Of a stretch of 64,000 nt of DNA, positions 44,674-55,226 are shown piece after piece. The notes beneath the pieces are model-generated. The model was not told the origin of the DNA. It did not search any database and saw only the letters and a list, made by a program, of their open reading frames with translations. The DNA is from Siphonodentalium dalli (taxonomy: Eukaryota; Mollusca; Scaphopoda; Gadilida; Siphonodentaliidae). Positions within the stretch are counted from its first letter, which is position 1; the number at the start of each line of letters is the position of its first letter. The stretch is taken from assembly GCA_032622095.1 (NCBI GenBank), contig CP136064.1, forward strand, positions 250,420,484 to 250,484,483, in the 5' to 3' direction. Position numbers and translations under genes: made by a program.

Positions 44674-45375
44674 ATGGTCTCCTTGCAAGAAATCAACGCT
44701 ATGTATGGTTGTTTTTCACACGAAGACGAAAGCATCGAGGATCAATTCCCACAAGAAGAGTGGACGGTGCAGGACATGTTGACAATATTGTCACCATTCG
44801 GTTCCTATGTTCCTGGTGATGAGTTCTATGATTACACCACTCCGTCATGTTTGGATTATCTCAACGCAACAAGATGGGAAGAAGATGAGACTGATTATGT
44901 AACCATTCGAGTAGAGCTCACAGCTTGGGACTATTTAGACATGATACGATACGATGCCTTCGACGAATTCAAGGTCAACGGAACTGAGACCAACTTCGAC
45001 GATGTGGATTCATACCAGTCACTAGGACGCTCACTGAGACCTGAACACCAAGAAACCTCGGATGTCTGTGAGTCGAACACTGAACTTGCGAACTATTTCC
45101 TGAAGCGGAACAAAACCAAAAGACGAGCTCTGTGTGTATTCTGTCGGAATAACGGCGAAGCTGAGTCAGTTTTCCACAGCCATATTCTCAAAGACTGTGA
45201 TGGACGTGTCACGTGTCCAATATTAAGGCGCTATACGTGCCCAATTTGCGGAAAATTCGGCGACGAAGCACACACGATAAAATACTGCCCAATGAACAAA
45301 AAGCTTCCTGGGTGGAGACAGAATTTCTTCGCCGGACAACACGAGATACAGGTAGCTGTTGGAGGTAAACTGTGA
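44674..45375 (+). CDS. nanos: Nanos homologue, RNA-binding translational repressor
   Basis: A single-exon frame of 233 codons. Residues 154-205 form the nanos-type double zinc finger with exact spacing: C154-x2-C157-x12-H170-x10-C181 and C189-x2-C192-x7-H200-x4-C205, including [19 protein letters not shown] and [10 protein letters not shown]. In animals Nanos acts with Pumilio on mRNA 3' UTRs and recruits CCR4-NOT to repress or degrade transcripts, mainly in germline or stem cells. The acidic N-terminal part is variable, as usual for the family. [10 protein letters not shown] at residues 82-91 resembles the NOT1-interacting motif (F-x-x-W-x-DY-x-x-L), an inference. The first ATG after an in-frame stop was used. 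It lies inside intron 5 of the lectin gene, on the same strand. Confidence 0.93.
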   Translation: MVSLQEINAMYGCFSHEDESIEDQFPQEEWTVQDMLTILSPFGSYVPGDEFYDYTTPSCLDYLNATRWEEDETDYVTIRVELTAWDYLDMIRYDAFDEFKVNGTETNFDDVDSYQSLGRSLRPEHQETSDVCESNTELANYFLKRNKTKRRALCVFCRNNGEAESVFHSHILKDCDGRVTCPILRRYTCPICGKFGDEAHTIKYCPMNKKLPGWRQNFFAGQHEIQVAVGGKL

Positions 45376-45575
45376 TGGACAATACTGGAACTCTAGGATG
45401 TTAATTTAAGCAGTCTTGTGATTTTTACCATGTTACGTAAATTGTGGAAGAAATCGTACATCTGTATGTTCATTGAATATGACTAACATTCGCGTTAATA
45501 TTTTTATTGTATAAAAACTATTTGTAATCTTTCCCAATTGTTTATGCAGTGAAATAACTTTGTACAAATTATTTG

Positions 45576-45581
45576 AATAAA
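45576..45581 (+). promoter_or_regulatory. Candidate nanos polyadenylation signal
   Basis: AATAAA about 200 bp after the nanos stop. The intervening AT-rich 3' UTR includes TGTAAATT/TGTACAAATT-like words that resemble Pumilio sites but are not exact. Confidence 0.4.
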
Positions 45582-45599
45582 TTATTTTCTTTTCACTAT

Positions 45600-46249
45600 A
45601 TCTTAAGTTTTTAGTACGCATAGACATCTTGTCGATTTTAAAAAGAATTTTTCATTTTGAAGTAGTCGTGCGTAAGAGCAGAATGATATATATATATTAT
45701 ACTCATATCCATGCTTCACATGCTCTGAACAGCCGTGTAACTGATTGACATTAAATTTTGTTGACCCTGTCTATGCTAAATGGATTATCCCATTCACTAA
45801 TAAAAGTATACATTGGAACGGTTTATTATTCATTTTGGAGATGTGTTCGGGAAAAATAATCAGACGAAAGATAATAGTGCAGAAAGAGTGCTGTTTACTG
45901 GAGGGAATTGTTCAGATAATAAGTTATATTATATCTAAGAACTTATTATCTAAACATTTCCTAAGAGATAACTGCTCATCAATGAGTATTTAGTATAGAA
46001 TAGGTTCCAATTTCCCAAAAGGCAATGAGCCGACCACATTTTAATGTTACGCTATCGGCAAATGTAGTCGATCTTTTAATGTTTAATAAGGGACTCTTGT
46101 TTCATTCGAGGAGACAATTTCTTTCGGGAAATATTTTCAAATCGTAAACTCTGTGTATATGAGTATAACATATATCTATGAACCTATCTTGATCACACGA
46201 TCGATAAGAACGACATCGTTCAGTTACCTGGTTTAAAGCGACTCATAAT
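45600..46249. other. Unresolved intronic DNA
   Basis: A short inverted segment at 45915-45955 (GATAATAAGTT ... AACTTATTATC) is the only structure noted. Confidence 0.5.
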
Positions 46250-46495
46250 GTTAAAGATCCCCAGTCCGACTTGACACCAGATAAATTCAAAATCTAAGCC
46301 AATGCCCCGCTTACCATGCTAAATAATATGGAAAGATACATGTATATCTTGTTATCACCATCATTTGTATGATACAGGCATCGCGAAAATCCACAAGATT
46401 ACCCTCAGTTATACGTCTAAAACGACCACAAACGTTATTATTTAGAACGCTCTTTATTACCTACCGACTTTGTGGCCGCTCTTTATAAGAGGCGA
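46250..46495 (+). repeat. Dispersed repeat, second copy of 43880-44060
   Basis: AGATCCCC, ATCACCATCATTTGTATGAT, CAGGCATCGCGAAAATCCAC and GAACGCTCTTTATTACC match the block upstream of nanos, so nanos is bracketed by two copies in the same orientation. Confidence 0.65.
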
Positions 46496-46669
46496 TCATT
46501 GGAATTTTTACTAGGCTTACAAAACTTCAAAACGTGTTGAAACTTCCTCTTTTAAAGTCGATAGCTGTCCATCAAAACCTCATCTTAGTGCATGTGCTAA
46601 TGGTCCGATCTTATTATTTGCCGGTATAAAAAACGGACAGATGGGGGTTTCATGGTGTCAAATCGGACA

Positions 46670-46850
46670 TAACCCGATCAAACGCCTCAATTAATATTTA
46701 TTGGGGGGGGGGGCGATTAACAAATATTTCATTCGAGTCAAGGAACCCATCCATCAAAGCTCAGAGTTATTATAGATATCGATTTTTGAAATCTAGTATT
46801 TTTCACCACCGAAAATATTTGGCGGCCTGGCAAAAAAAGCTGACTTCTTT
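46670..46850 (-). mobile_element. Family A MITE fragment
   Basis: Contains the family A phrases CATTCGAGTCAAGGAACCC and ATCCATCAAAGCTCAGAGTT followed by GATATCGATTTTTGAAATC, plus an internal G-run. No ends are present. Confidence 0.65.
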
Positions 46851-46961
46851 CAGAATAGCAGTGTAGTACAGACATTCGCGCACGCAGTTATGAGAGGTCA
46901 AGCAAGGTCGCGGCTCCATGTGCTATCAGTGGCGAACAATTCATCTCGGAATACAGGAATA

Positions 46962-47160
46962 CAAGAAAACCATAATCAGAAATGGTAACGCCCTCAAGAT
47001 CATATTATTAGCCATATAAATTATAATATAAAATATACCGGTTACATGAATGCACCTCCTCATAATTCCGTTACAACAACTAATCCTTCAAATTATTACA
47101 AAAAACTACGGCTTATTACTGCATGTTTCTCATTCACCACACCAGAATGCTTCTAAATGC
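46962..47160 (-). repeat. Dispersed repeat shared with 938-1065
   Basis: CAAGAAAACCATAATCAGAA followed by ATGGTAACGC-CTCAAGAT starts a stretch matching 943-1065. At the other site this is the 3' end of a minus-strand LINE, so it is probably a small fragment of the same family. Confidence 0.6.
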
Positions 47161-47379
47161 GGATCAAAAATCTGAGGCATTGTGTTGCCGCCAAAAAATC
47201 TTCAAGAGTGCATGGCCCAGCCATTCTGCATACCTTAACATCGAAAGCAATTAACCCGGTCATAATAGTTACATACTGCAACTATAATACATCCAGCGAA
47301 AACACACCCCACGAAAACCCGAAATGTGTTGTCCTGCGAGATATCCCATCGCTATAGCTCAATTTGACACGGCCAGATT

Positions 47380-47951
47380 AGCCTTCCTACAATATCCTAA
47401 AACAATAAAGCTTCTCAAATCATCCGCATAGTCAATAGAACTTTCACGAACTTGGACATCAACACTTTCTAATCGCTCTACATAAGCATGGTCAGACCTA
47501 TCATCGAATAATATAACTCTGCATGGAGCCCACATCACAAATATCAAAGCATTGTGTTAGAGAAATACAAAGAAAAGCAACGAAACTAGTTTGTCAAATC
47601 AAAACTCTATGCTACCGAGGTCGAATTATAAGACTCAATCTGATGTCTTTAAAATATCGAAGATTTAGAGGAGATCTAATCGAGGTAAATAAAATGTTGA
47701 ATGATCATTACAATATCAATGCCTGTGACCTATTAGAAAGACATTCATCAGGAAGAACTAGAGTACATAAGAAAAAGCTACAGATGCCCATTGTTAACAA
47801 GGCCATAGGAAAATATTTCTTCACGCAGAGGGTGGTAAATAGCTGGAACTCTCTGCCAGACTTCGCTGTTGAGGCTCCAACACTCGATCAATTCAAAATA
47901 TACATAGACTCATTCTTCTATTATATAAAATACGAGTTCGACGACAAGTAA
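47380..47951 (+). pseudogene. LINE RT C-terminal relic, plus strand
   Basis: LYISMVRPIIE, a stop, YNSAWSPH, then a frameshift to VREIQRKATKLVCQI and, further on, FFTQRVVNSWNSLPDFAVEA followed by PTLDQFK. This is the CR1/L2-type thumb and C-terminal tail. The part after 47523 is open to a stop at 47949-47951. Upstream RT boxes are lost. Confidence 0.8.
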
Positions 47952-48589
47952 TATGTTCAAGTGACTCACAAGTAAATGTCGAATGACGATACATATATTT
48001 GTAAACAAACATTTTTTGCAAATAATGTTATTGGGACGAAAAGTCGCAAGACTTGTTACGTATGATGATGACGATAATGATGATATGATTGATATAACCA
48101 ACCACTATTATGATGATCGTGTCGTTATTTGTTTAAAATAGTATCAATTGACATATATACGCACCCGTTCCCTCATTAAAATCAACATATTTCGACCATT
48201 TTAGGGGACCTCTGCGAATTCGAGGATCTCCGCAAATAGGGATCTACTGCAAATTATCACTTACCGGAAAAACCCATTATCTATTTATAAAACGCACAGC
48301 GAACCATAGCTGTCTAGAATTTCTAGGACAGAAAACAGAGGGCGTTAACAAGTCGGTGAAAAGTATCGCCATGAACAAGAATACCGTATGGTGTGATAGA
48401 TGACGTGCGGATTCATGCATTATACTTATTTATGAATCGGTAATAATGTTTTATCCATGCAAATAGACTTATATGGCACCACGATGTTATATGGCACCAC
48501 GATCGTTACACGTGGAAATACTACGTGTTTACATTGGTGACAAACTTTTTATGGAATTCCAATTTGACTTAGGAATCACCATACGCCTA
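47952..48589. other. Unresolved intronic DNA
   Basis: 48300-48335 shares TCTAGAAT-TCT-GGACAG with 1424-1445. A duplicated ATATGGCACCACGAT sits at 48472-48501. No gene. Confidence 0.5.
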
Positions 48590-49054
48590 TATGTGACCCG
48601 CCATATCAAATCCAGTCGTAAGTCGGGATTTTTTTTACCCTGTGCCAATGCATTCTCTTATATATGCGAGTCGACCATAGGTCGCTTCGCATATATAAGA
48701 GAATGCATTGGCCTAACAATTTTGTACAATTTTAATAATTTTTTCTTGTATTCTTTAACAATTTTATAATTTCACCCATACAGAGCCCCAGACAAACATG
48801 AGTAGACGACACTCTTCTATATGCTTCTATATATGTGTGGGGCTCCCTGCAGGGTAATGGATGTTTTTTATTTTATGTCCTAAAAATTGTAAGAAACATT
48901 TATTTTTAAAAAAAATGATAAAAAATTGTTAGGCCAATGCATTCTCTTATATATGCGAGGCGACCTATGGTCGACTCGCATATATAAGAGAATGCATTGG
49001 CACAGGGTAAAACAATCCCGACTTACGACTGGATTTGATATGGCGGGTCACATG
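48590..49054 (-). mobile_element. Family D MITE, 465 bp, opposite orientation
   Basis: TA at 48588-48589 precedes TATGTGACCCGCCATATCAA; the other end reads GGCGGGTCACATG, with the TA on that side mutated. Hairpins lie at 48644-48712 and 48933-49001. The central GC-rich part is inverted relative to 28593-29055 and otherwise nearly identical. Confidence 0.9.
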
Positions 49055-49525
49055 TGGAAGTTGTAAACCACACTCGCCCACCTCCAAACTGCCAAGAAAA
49101 CCCGTAATTGTAGGACTTTTATCATTTTTTATGGCAAATATGATATATCGTGATTGGTATTGTGGTGAGTATTTATTGGCAAGAAACTAATTTGGATAAC
49201 TAAATCGGTTTTTGGTGAACTTCCGTTGTTGTTATAACTGGATGATACGGAGACTATCGAATCGGATTATGTAACTTTAAGTATTATATATATCACTGGG
49301 ACGCCCATTCGCAGCTGAACCAAATTCTGGTATTGGAATTTATTTATTACTTAATAGTGGATTAACAGAATATGAACAAAACATTTGACATATCATATAA
49401 GCAATGTACACTATTTACACATTGGTTATGTACCATCGTCATCATCATCGTCGTCGGTTCGTTGACGCCCAGAACGTATAGACATGCGTGTATATATAAC
49501 CGCTATATTTTTACCAACATTTTAG
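49055..49525. other. Intron 5, right end
   Basis: Contains a short family A-like end (GACTATCGAATCGGATTATGTAACTTTAA near 49250). Acceptor TACCAACATTTTAG. Confidence 0.6.
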
Positions 49526-49752
49526 CCCTGGTGACCCATGGCATGGTCTGCGAGATTACTTGGATTCGCGGGATACAATTTTCGGGGGTTTCATATGGGA
49601 TGAAAAACAGACGACAATATTTGGATGGACACACTGGGATTCAATACCATCTTGCGAGAAATGCACTTTCGCAATGTCGACGGACTTGAACTTTAAGTGG
49701 TCTGGTGACTTATGCACGAACCAACATAACATTTTGTGCGAAAGAGATCTTG
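49526..49752 (+). CDS. Lectin gene exon 6: CTLD-2, second half
   Basis: Phases 2 in and 1 out. It completes a Phe codon with exon 5, then reads PGDPWHGLRDY and FGGFIWDEKQ. IFGWTHWDSIP follows, then KWSGDLC and NILCER, giving the last two conserved CTLD Cys. CEKC adds an extra Cys pair. EPN, QPD and WND are absent, so calcium-dependent sugar binding of the classical type is unlikely. The donor is ATCTTG|GTGAGT, a strong consensus in phase 1, so another domain, tail or further module is expected downstream; I did not find it with confidence in this window. Confidence 0.8.
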
Positions 49753-49786
49753 GTGAGTCTTTGCTACACGTATATATATATAAATA

Positions 49787-52285
49787 CTAGAAGGTGACCC
49801 GACTTCGTCCGGGTTTGACCTTGAATTGTCTATTTTGAAGGCCAAGGTCAAGTGGGGTCACGATTTGACCCGTCCAAAACACAGTGCCCGAACAAAAGTA
49901 CCCGACAAAAGTACCCGTCGAAATCCATCCGGTTTTACCCGATTTGACCTTGAATTGACCATTTTGAAGGTCAGGTGGGGTCAAACACCAACACCCCAAA
50001 AATGGTGGAAATCGGCCCAGCGGATACCGGGAAATCGTTCCAGCGGATACCGAGATACCCTATGCATCAAATTTCGTCCGTAAAAATCCGCCAGTTTAAC
50101 CCGATTTGATTTCCACTCAAGTATATAAACGCGCCTCATACACACACGCTCATTAATTATCAAGTTTCAACATAAAGATAAATTACCATCGGTGCCCGAG
50201 ATATCGCCAAGACGTCTGAAACAGTCAAATGCATCATCGGCCGGTTAAGCGTTAACGTGATCTAACGTTATGACCTCTAACGACGTCATAGAAGTTACGC
50301 ATTGTTTTTATCCTGATGGAAGATAGTACCACTTCTTCTTGATAATTGAGGCAGATATCTAAAACGGATACATACGCATTATATATCGTTGGAAAGAAGA
50401 AACACGAAAGATTCTCACAGTGTCATTATTATGACTGGCATTTTATTATTCGCGCTGTTTCGAATCGATTTGTAAGCACCGAACTCAAATGAAAGTCCCG
50501 TAACACAGCGTAAAAACAGATTTGACCTCGGCACGTGAAAAGTTGACCTCGGATCTGAAAATCAATAGGCCTATGTTACTCCTGGCCCGAAAATACCCCC
50601 ACATACCAAGTTTCATCGAAATCGGGTCGGCCGTTTTCGAGTTCATCGATTACACACACACAAACAAACAAACAAACAGATCTTCCAAAATATATAATAG
50701 ACTAGAAGGTGACCCGACTTCGTCCGGGCTTTGACCTTGAATTGACCATTTTGAAGGTCAAGGTCAGGTGGGGTCAAACACCAACACCCCAAAAATGGTG
50801 GAAATCGGCCCAGCGGATACCGGGAAATCGTTCCAGCGGATACCGAGATACCCTATGCATCAAATTTCGTCCGTAAAAATCCGCCAGTTTAACCCGATTT
50901 GATTTCCACTCAAGTATATAAACGCGCCTCATACACACACGCTCATTAATTATCAAGTTTCAACATAAAGATAAATTACCATCGGTGCCCGAGATATCGC
51001 CAAGACGTCTGAAACAGTCAAATGCATCATCGGCCGGTTAAGCGTTAACGTGATCTAACGTTATGACCTCTAACGACGTCATAGAAGTTACGCATTGTTT
51101 TTATCCTGATGGAAGATAGTACCACTTCTTCTTGATAATTGAGGCAGATATCTAAAACGGATACATACGCATTATATATCGTTGGAAAGAGGAAACACGA
51201 AAGATTCTCACAGTGTCATTATTATGACTGGCATTTTATTATTCGCGCTGTTTCGAATCGATTTGTAAGCACCGAACTCAAATGAAAGTCCCGTAACACA
51301 GCGTAAAAACAGATTTGACCTCGGCACGTGAAAAGTTGACCTCGGATCTGAAAATCAATAGGCCTATGTTACTCCTGGCCCGAAAATACCCCCACATACC
51401 AAGTTTCATCGAAATCGGGTCGGCCGTTTTCGAGTTCATCGATTACACACACACAAACAAACAAACAAACAGATCTTCCAAAATATATAATAGACTAGAA
51501 GGTGACCCGACTTCGTCCGGGCTTTGACCTTGAATTGACCATTTTGAAGGTCAAGGTCAGGTGGGGTCAAACACCAACACCCCAAAAATGGTGGAAATCG
51601 GCCCAGCGGATACCGGGAAATCGGCCCAGCGGATACCGAGATACCCTATGCATCAAATTTCGTCCGTAAAAATCGCCAGTTTACCCCATTTGATTTCCAC
51701 TCAAGTATATAAACGCGCCTCATATACACACGCTCATTAATTATCAAGTTTCAACGTAAAGATAAATTACCATCGGTGCCCGAGATATCGCCAAGACGTC
51801 TGAAACAGTCAAATGCATCATCGGCCGGTTAAGCGTTAACGTGATCTAACGTTATGACCTCTAACAACGTCATAGATGTTACGCATTGTTTTTATCCTGA
51901 TGGAAGATAGTACCACTTCTTCTTGATAATTGAGGCAGATAACTAAAACGGATACATACGCATTATATATCGTTGGAAAGAGGAAACACGAAAGATTCTC
52001 ACAGTGTCATTATTATGACTGGCATTTTATTATTCGCGCTGTTTCGAATCGATTTGTAAGCACCGAACTCAAATGAAAGTCCCGTAACACAGCGTAAAAA
52101 CAGATTTGACCTCGGCACGTGAAAAGTTGACCTCGGATCTGAAAATCAATAGGCCTATGCCACTTCCCGACCGATAGTATCCTCACATACGAAGTTTCAT
52201 CGAAATCGGGTCGGCCGTTTTCGAGTTCATCGCGAACACACACACACACACAGACAGACAGACAGATCTTCCAAAATATATAATA
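49787..52285 (+). repeat. Family B array: 793-bp unit in three tandem copies
   Basis: Units start at AGAAGGTGACCCGACTTCGT near 49792, 50704 and 51497 and end in GATCTTCCAAAATATATAATAGA. Landmarks at 49981, 50774 and 51567 are exactly 793 bp apart. Copies 1 and 2 differ by a single base over about 700 bp; copy 3 is slightly more diverged and ends in a CA/GACA microsatellite. Copy 1 has an extra internal repeat of its first ~120 bp. Repeated identical open frames here are non-coding. Confidence 0.92.
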
Positions 52286-52619
52286 GATATATATTTATTT
52301 ATCCACCGCTCAGTACTTCCGTTACCTACATAAAGGCTACCTAATAAACGATAGCTTTATTTGGTCAACGTAGCTTTATTAGGTCAGTGTTGCTTTATTA
52401 GCTCAGTTCTATTTATGCAAATGCGCACGTGAGCTGGCGAAACTCTGCTTGCTGATTGGTTGAGCCGTCATGGCTAAGCCAATCAGAAAGCGCCAATTCG
52501 CCTGGCTGAGTTACCTTTCTTTGAGCGCCCATAGATACACAAAAAATTCGAGTCAACTGAAGACAAATTTTGACAAATACTGCGATGATTAATTGCCATT
52601 TATTATACAAATAAATTAA
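52286..52619. repeat. Dispersed repeat shared with 24560-24790, plus unresolved DNA
   Basis: 52295-52440 carries the TTTATCCACCGCTCAG ... GGTCAACGTAGCTTTATTAGGTC block. The inverted pair TGATTGGTTGAGCCGTCATGGCT/AAGCCAATCA at 52453-52488 is a small hairpin. Confidence 0.6.
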
Positions 52620-53096
52620 AGGTACTCAATCCGAACAGAGGGTACCCATCTCAACAGATTCCAACAACAATCCGATCAGAGGGTCCTATATTACTATTTC
52701 TTTGGCTTTGGGGGTAAAAAATATTTGATTCGAGTCGAGGAACCCATCAAACAAAGCTCAGAGTTATTAGATATTGATTTTTGAAATTTGTTATTTACTC
52801 GAGATGAGTACTAATAATTGCCTTCAACTGCCGTAATCTGCTCGGGATGTGTACACCAAAATCTATTCAAACAGACAAGGATGGATAACTCTAAAATCAA
52901 GTGGTAATAATAACGCAATTTTGACTGAGTTCTGGGCCAGAAAGTATTCCCGATAATGAAAAATAATCGATTTCTAAAATCGATATCTAACAAATCTGAG
53001 CTTTGATGGGTGACTTCCTCGACTCGAATCAAATATTTTTGACCCCCGAAGCCATTGAAATAGTAATTGAGAGGAGTTTTATCGGATTGAGTACCT
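52620..53096 (-). mobile_element. Family A-related MITE, 477 bp
   Basis: TTAA at 52616-52619 and 53097-53100; ends AGGTACTCAATCCGA and TCGGATTGAGTACCT. It is the reverse of 21846-22324. Confidence 0.85.
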
Positions 53097-53100
53097 TTAA

Positions 53101-53348
53101 TGTTGATGTATTCATACCAATGACAAATAACAAAAGGCTTGAAAAGCTAGGATCGCAGGAGAAAGCCCATTTCAGCGTTCGCATTGGGTCAGCGCAGATT
53201 AATTTTTACCTTCGCTCAACGCTGTAGCCTGTACTCGCAATCACTCAAATCCCAGGTGTTTCTACCTTCGAGTTCGATCGAGGTGGTGAAAATCCTCGAT
53301 GAAATAGGGAAAACATCGAAATAAACACATAGTAAATAAATATTTTTT
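53101..53348. other. Unresolved DNA between a MITE and the recombinase
   Basis: A plus-strand frame ending LRSTL at 53227 is open through the MITE; its non-MITE part has no domain I recognise. Confidence 0.4.
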
Positions 53349-53558
53349 TTTAAATAAATAAAGGGTCATGGAATAGAGCATAAAGAGTTCTATTAATTGT
53401 TGTTTGATATAGAATATAAAATTAGTACAAAATATATAGTGCTAGTGTTTGGACTAGAGGCTAGACAGGCTAGCCGTCTGCTACTCTGCGTCTTGCAAAG
53501 GCAATCAAGTTTATAAAATAGGCAGAAAAACGTTGCACACCATATCCATAATTTTACA

Positions 53559-55145
53559 ATGGCAGAAAATATCCCAAGATATCTGATGAATGATGAGTTT
53601 GACTGGGTTGAACTTTTTGCACCATTTGCTGAGGAAAACACTGAAGACTTTGACGAAGCAAGTGTTGCTGAATCTGTACAGGCATCAATTGACACCAATG
53701 ACAGCATCTCTGACCCAGTTGTTCCACCTCCTCAGGCTCCTGTGACTGTAAATGCAAGTGATCCAGTTTTGAATTCACATGTAATTTCAACCGACTCAGG
53801 TATATCTCTCTCCGAACTAACGAACATTAGCAATGAGAATTCCAGATTTCTAACTGTAACCGAAGAAGCCGTTGAAGAATTCATCCGGGAACAGGAAAAC
53901 AAGAACACCCTGCTGAGGTCACATTATGACATAAAACTCATCAAACAGTTTCTTTCACAATCATGTAATGAAACACGTGAGATTTATCAAATCCCACCAG
54001 AAGAGTTAGATCTTCACATGTCAAAATATTTGCTAAGTGTTCGAAAGAAAGACGGTTCAAACTACGAGCCATCATCCCTCCATGGAATGTTGTCGTCAGT
54101 TGAGCGACTTCTGCGCCGTCATACATATGGATCCACGATAATGAATTCCAACGTCGACTCCTTCATCATCACCAGGAAGACGCTAAAAGCAAAACAGAAA
54201 GAGCTGAAAAAACTTGGGAAAGGAAACAGAGAAAATAAAGCCGACCCGATCAGTGATGACGAAATTTCAAAGCTCTACGATATCGGTCAGCTTGGCTGCA
54301 GTTCTCCAAACAGCATCTTTAATACTCTGTGGCTAAATAACACCTTGCATTTGGGATTGAGGGCTAGTACAGAACATTATAATTTGAGATGGGGAGACGT
54401 TGTTCTCAAAATTGATACGAAGGGAACTGAATACCTGGAAATTGTCGAGCGTCAAACCAAAACACGCACGGGAGAAGATATCCGTAATGTCCGCGACAAA
54501 AAAACAAAAAATGTATTCAACCGGAATAGATGATGAAAAGAATCCCATCTATGTCTATCAGATGTATGCTTCGAAAAGGCCGAATGACTGTTGTAAACCG
54601 GATGACCCATTTTACATCGCCACACGGACTGTTCCGGTTGAGCAATGAGAGCGTTCGCTGGTTTTTTTAAGCAGCGGATTGGAGAAAAGAAAATCGCTGG
54701 CATTATGAAGAAAATGGCAGGTGTAGCCGTTCTCAGTTCTGGAAAACACTTAACAAATACCAGTGTTCGAAAACATACTGTTCAAAAACTTCGAGAAAAT
54801 AACATTCCACCAACTGATATTGCCCATGTTACAGGACACAGAAACATTGCATCCATAAACAATTATTCATATATTTCTGATGCTCAGCAGGAGAAAGTAT
54901 CAAACATTCTAAGTGCACATACCTTAGAATCTGCAGCTGTTGTTCCTTGTAGTACTGCCAGTACATACACACGTGGTTCCAGCACTGATGTAAACAATGG
55001 ACCCCGGGAAAGTATGTTGCCTCTCACATCACGAGCAATTACTCAGAATCAAACTGTCAATGTTCGTAGTATGTCACTCTCACAAAATAGCAGGGCAATA
55101 TCATACGACTTCCCCGTCGAGAAAATTTGTCGCCCAATGTTTTGA
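53559..55145 (+). pseudogene. Crypton-type tyrosine recombinase, frameshifted
   Basis: Three open parts: frame 1 at 53559-54533, a shifted part about 54500-54648, then frame 1 again about 54645-55145. An acidic N-terminal region (residues 1-100) is followed by a core-binding helix region (EEFIREQENKNTLLRSHYDI) and DUF3504/KIAA1958-like sequence YEPSSLHGMLSSVERLL. The catalytic domain has GLRASTEHYNLRWGD (catalytic Arg 268), then TSVRKHTVQKL and VTGHRNIASINNYS with the C-terminal His, Arg and candidate nucleophile Tyr. Thr stands where the His of H-x-x-R is usual; some Crypton relatives may share this. The first shift falls in an A-run near 54505, the second in a T-run at 54662-54668; they compensate. 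Such enzymes cut and rejoin DNA to move circular intermediates. Confidence 0.75.
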
Positions 55146-55174
55146 GTTTTTCAAAGAAATGTAACTCTAACATA

Positions 55175-55214
55175 CCCGTTATTTAGTAAAAAATCACCTT
55201 TAATAAATAACGGG
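55175..55214. repeat. 16-bp stem hairpin after the recombinase
   Basis: CCCGTTATTTAGTAAA pairs with TTTAATAAATAACGGG (one mismatch) around an eight-base loop, starting 30 bases after the recombinase stop. Confidence 0.85.
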
Positions 55215-55226
55215 CATACCAAAAGA

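Larger units (their letters stand above)
8118..49752 (+). other. Gene span: type II membrane protein with CTLD-PAN-CTLD
   Basis: Six plus-strand exons (8118-8172, 9242-9437, 22411-22643, 29418-29684, 42324-42519, 49526-49752) all have AG acceptors and GT donors, and every junction joins in frame. Together they encode about 390 residues: a hydrophobic anchor, a CTLD, a PAN/apple-like domain and a second CTLD. The last donor implies at least one more exon downstream, and the first acceptor implies one upstream. Introns reach about 13 kb and are filled with transposons; nanos lies in the intron between exons 5 and 6. Proteins of this kind usually act at the cell surface in recognition or immunity; that role is inferred from domain content. 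Extra exons inside the long introns cannot be excluded. Confidence 0.7.
53349..55217 (+). mobile_element. Crypton-like element, tentative limits
   Basis: The recombinase frame is bracketed by an imperfect direct repeat, TTTAAATAAATAAAGGGTCAT (53349-53369) and TTTAATAAATAACGGGCAT (55199-55217), as expected for an element moved by tyrosine recombinase. The sequence is AT-rich, so the limits are an inference. Confidence 0.4.

Noticed and set aside
50522-51527. Identical 70- and 60-codon frames repeated 793 bp apart
   Set aside because: Identity comes from the recent tandem duplication of non-coding family B units; the products have no domain.
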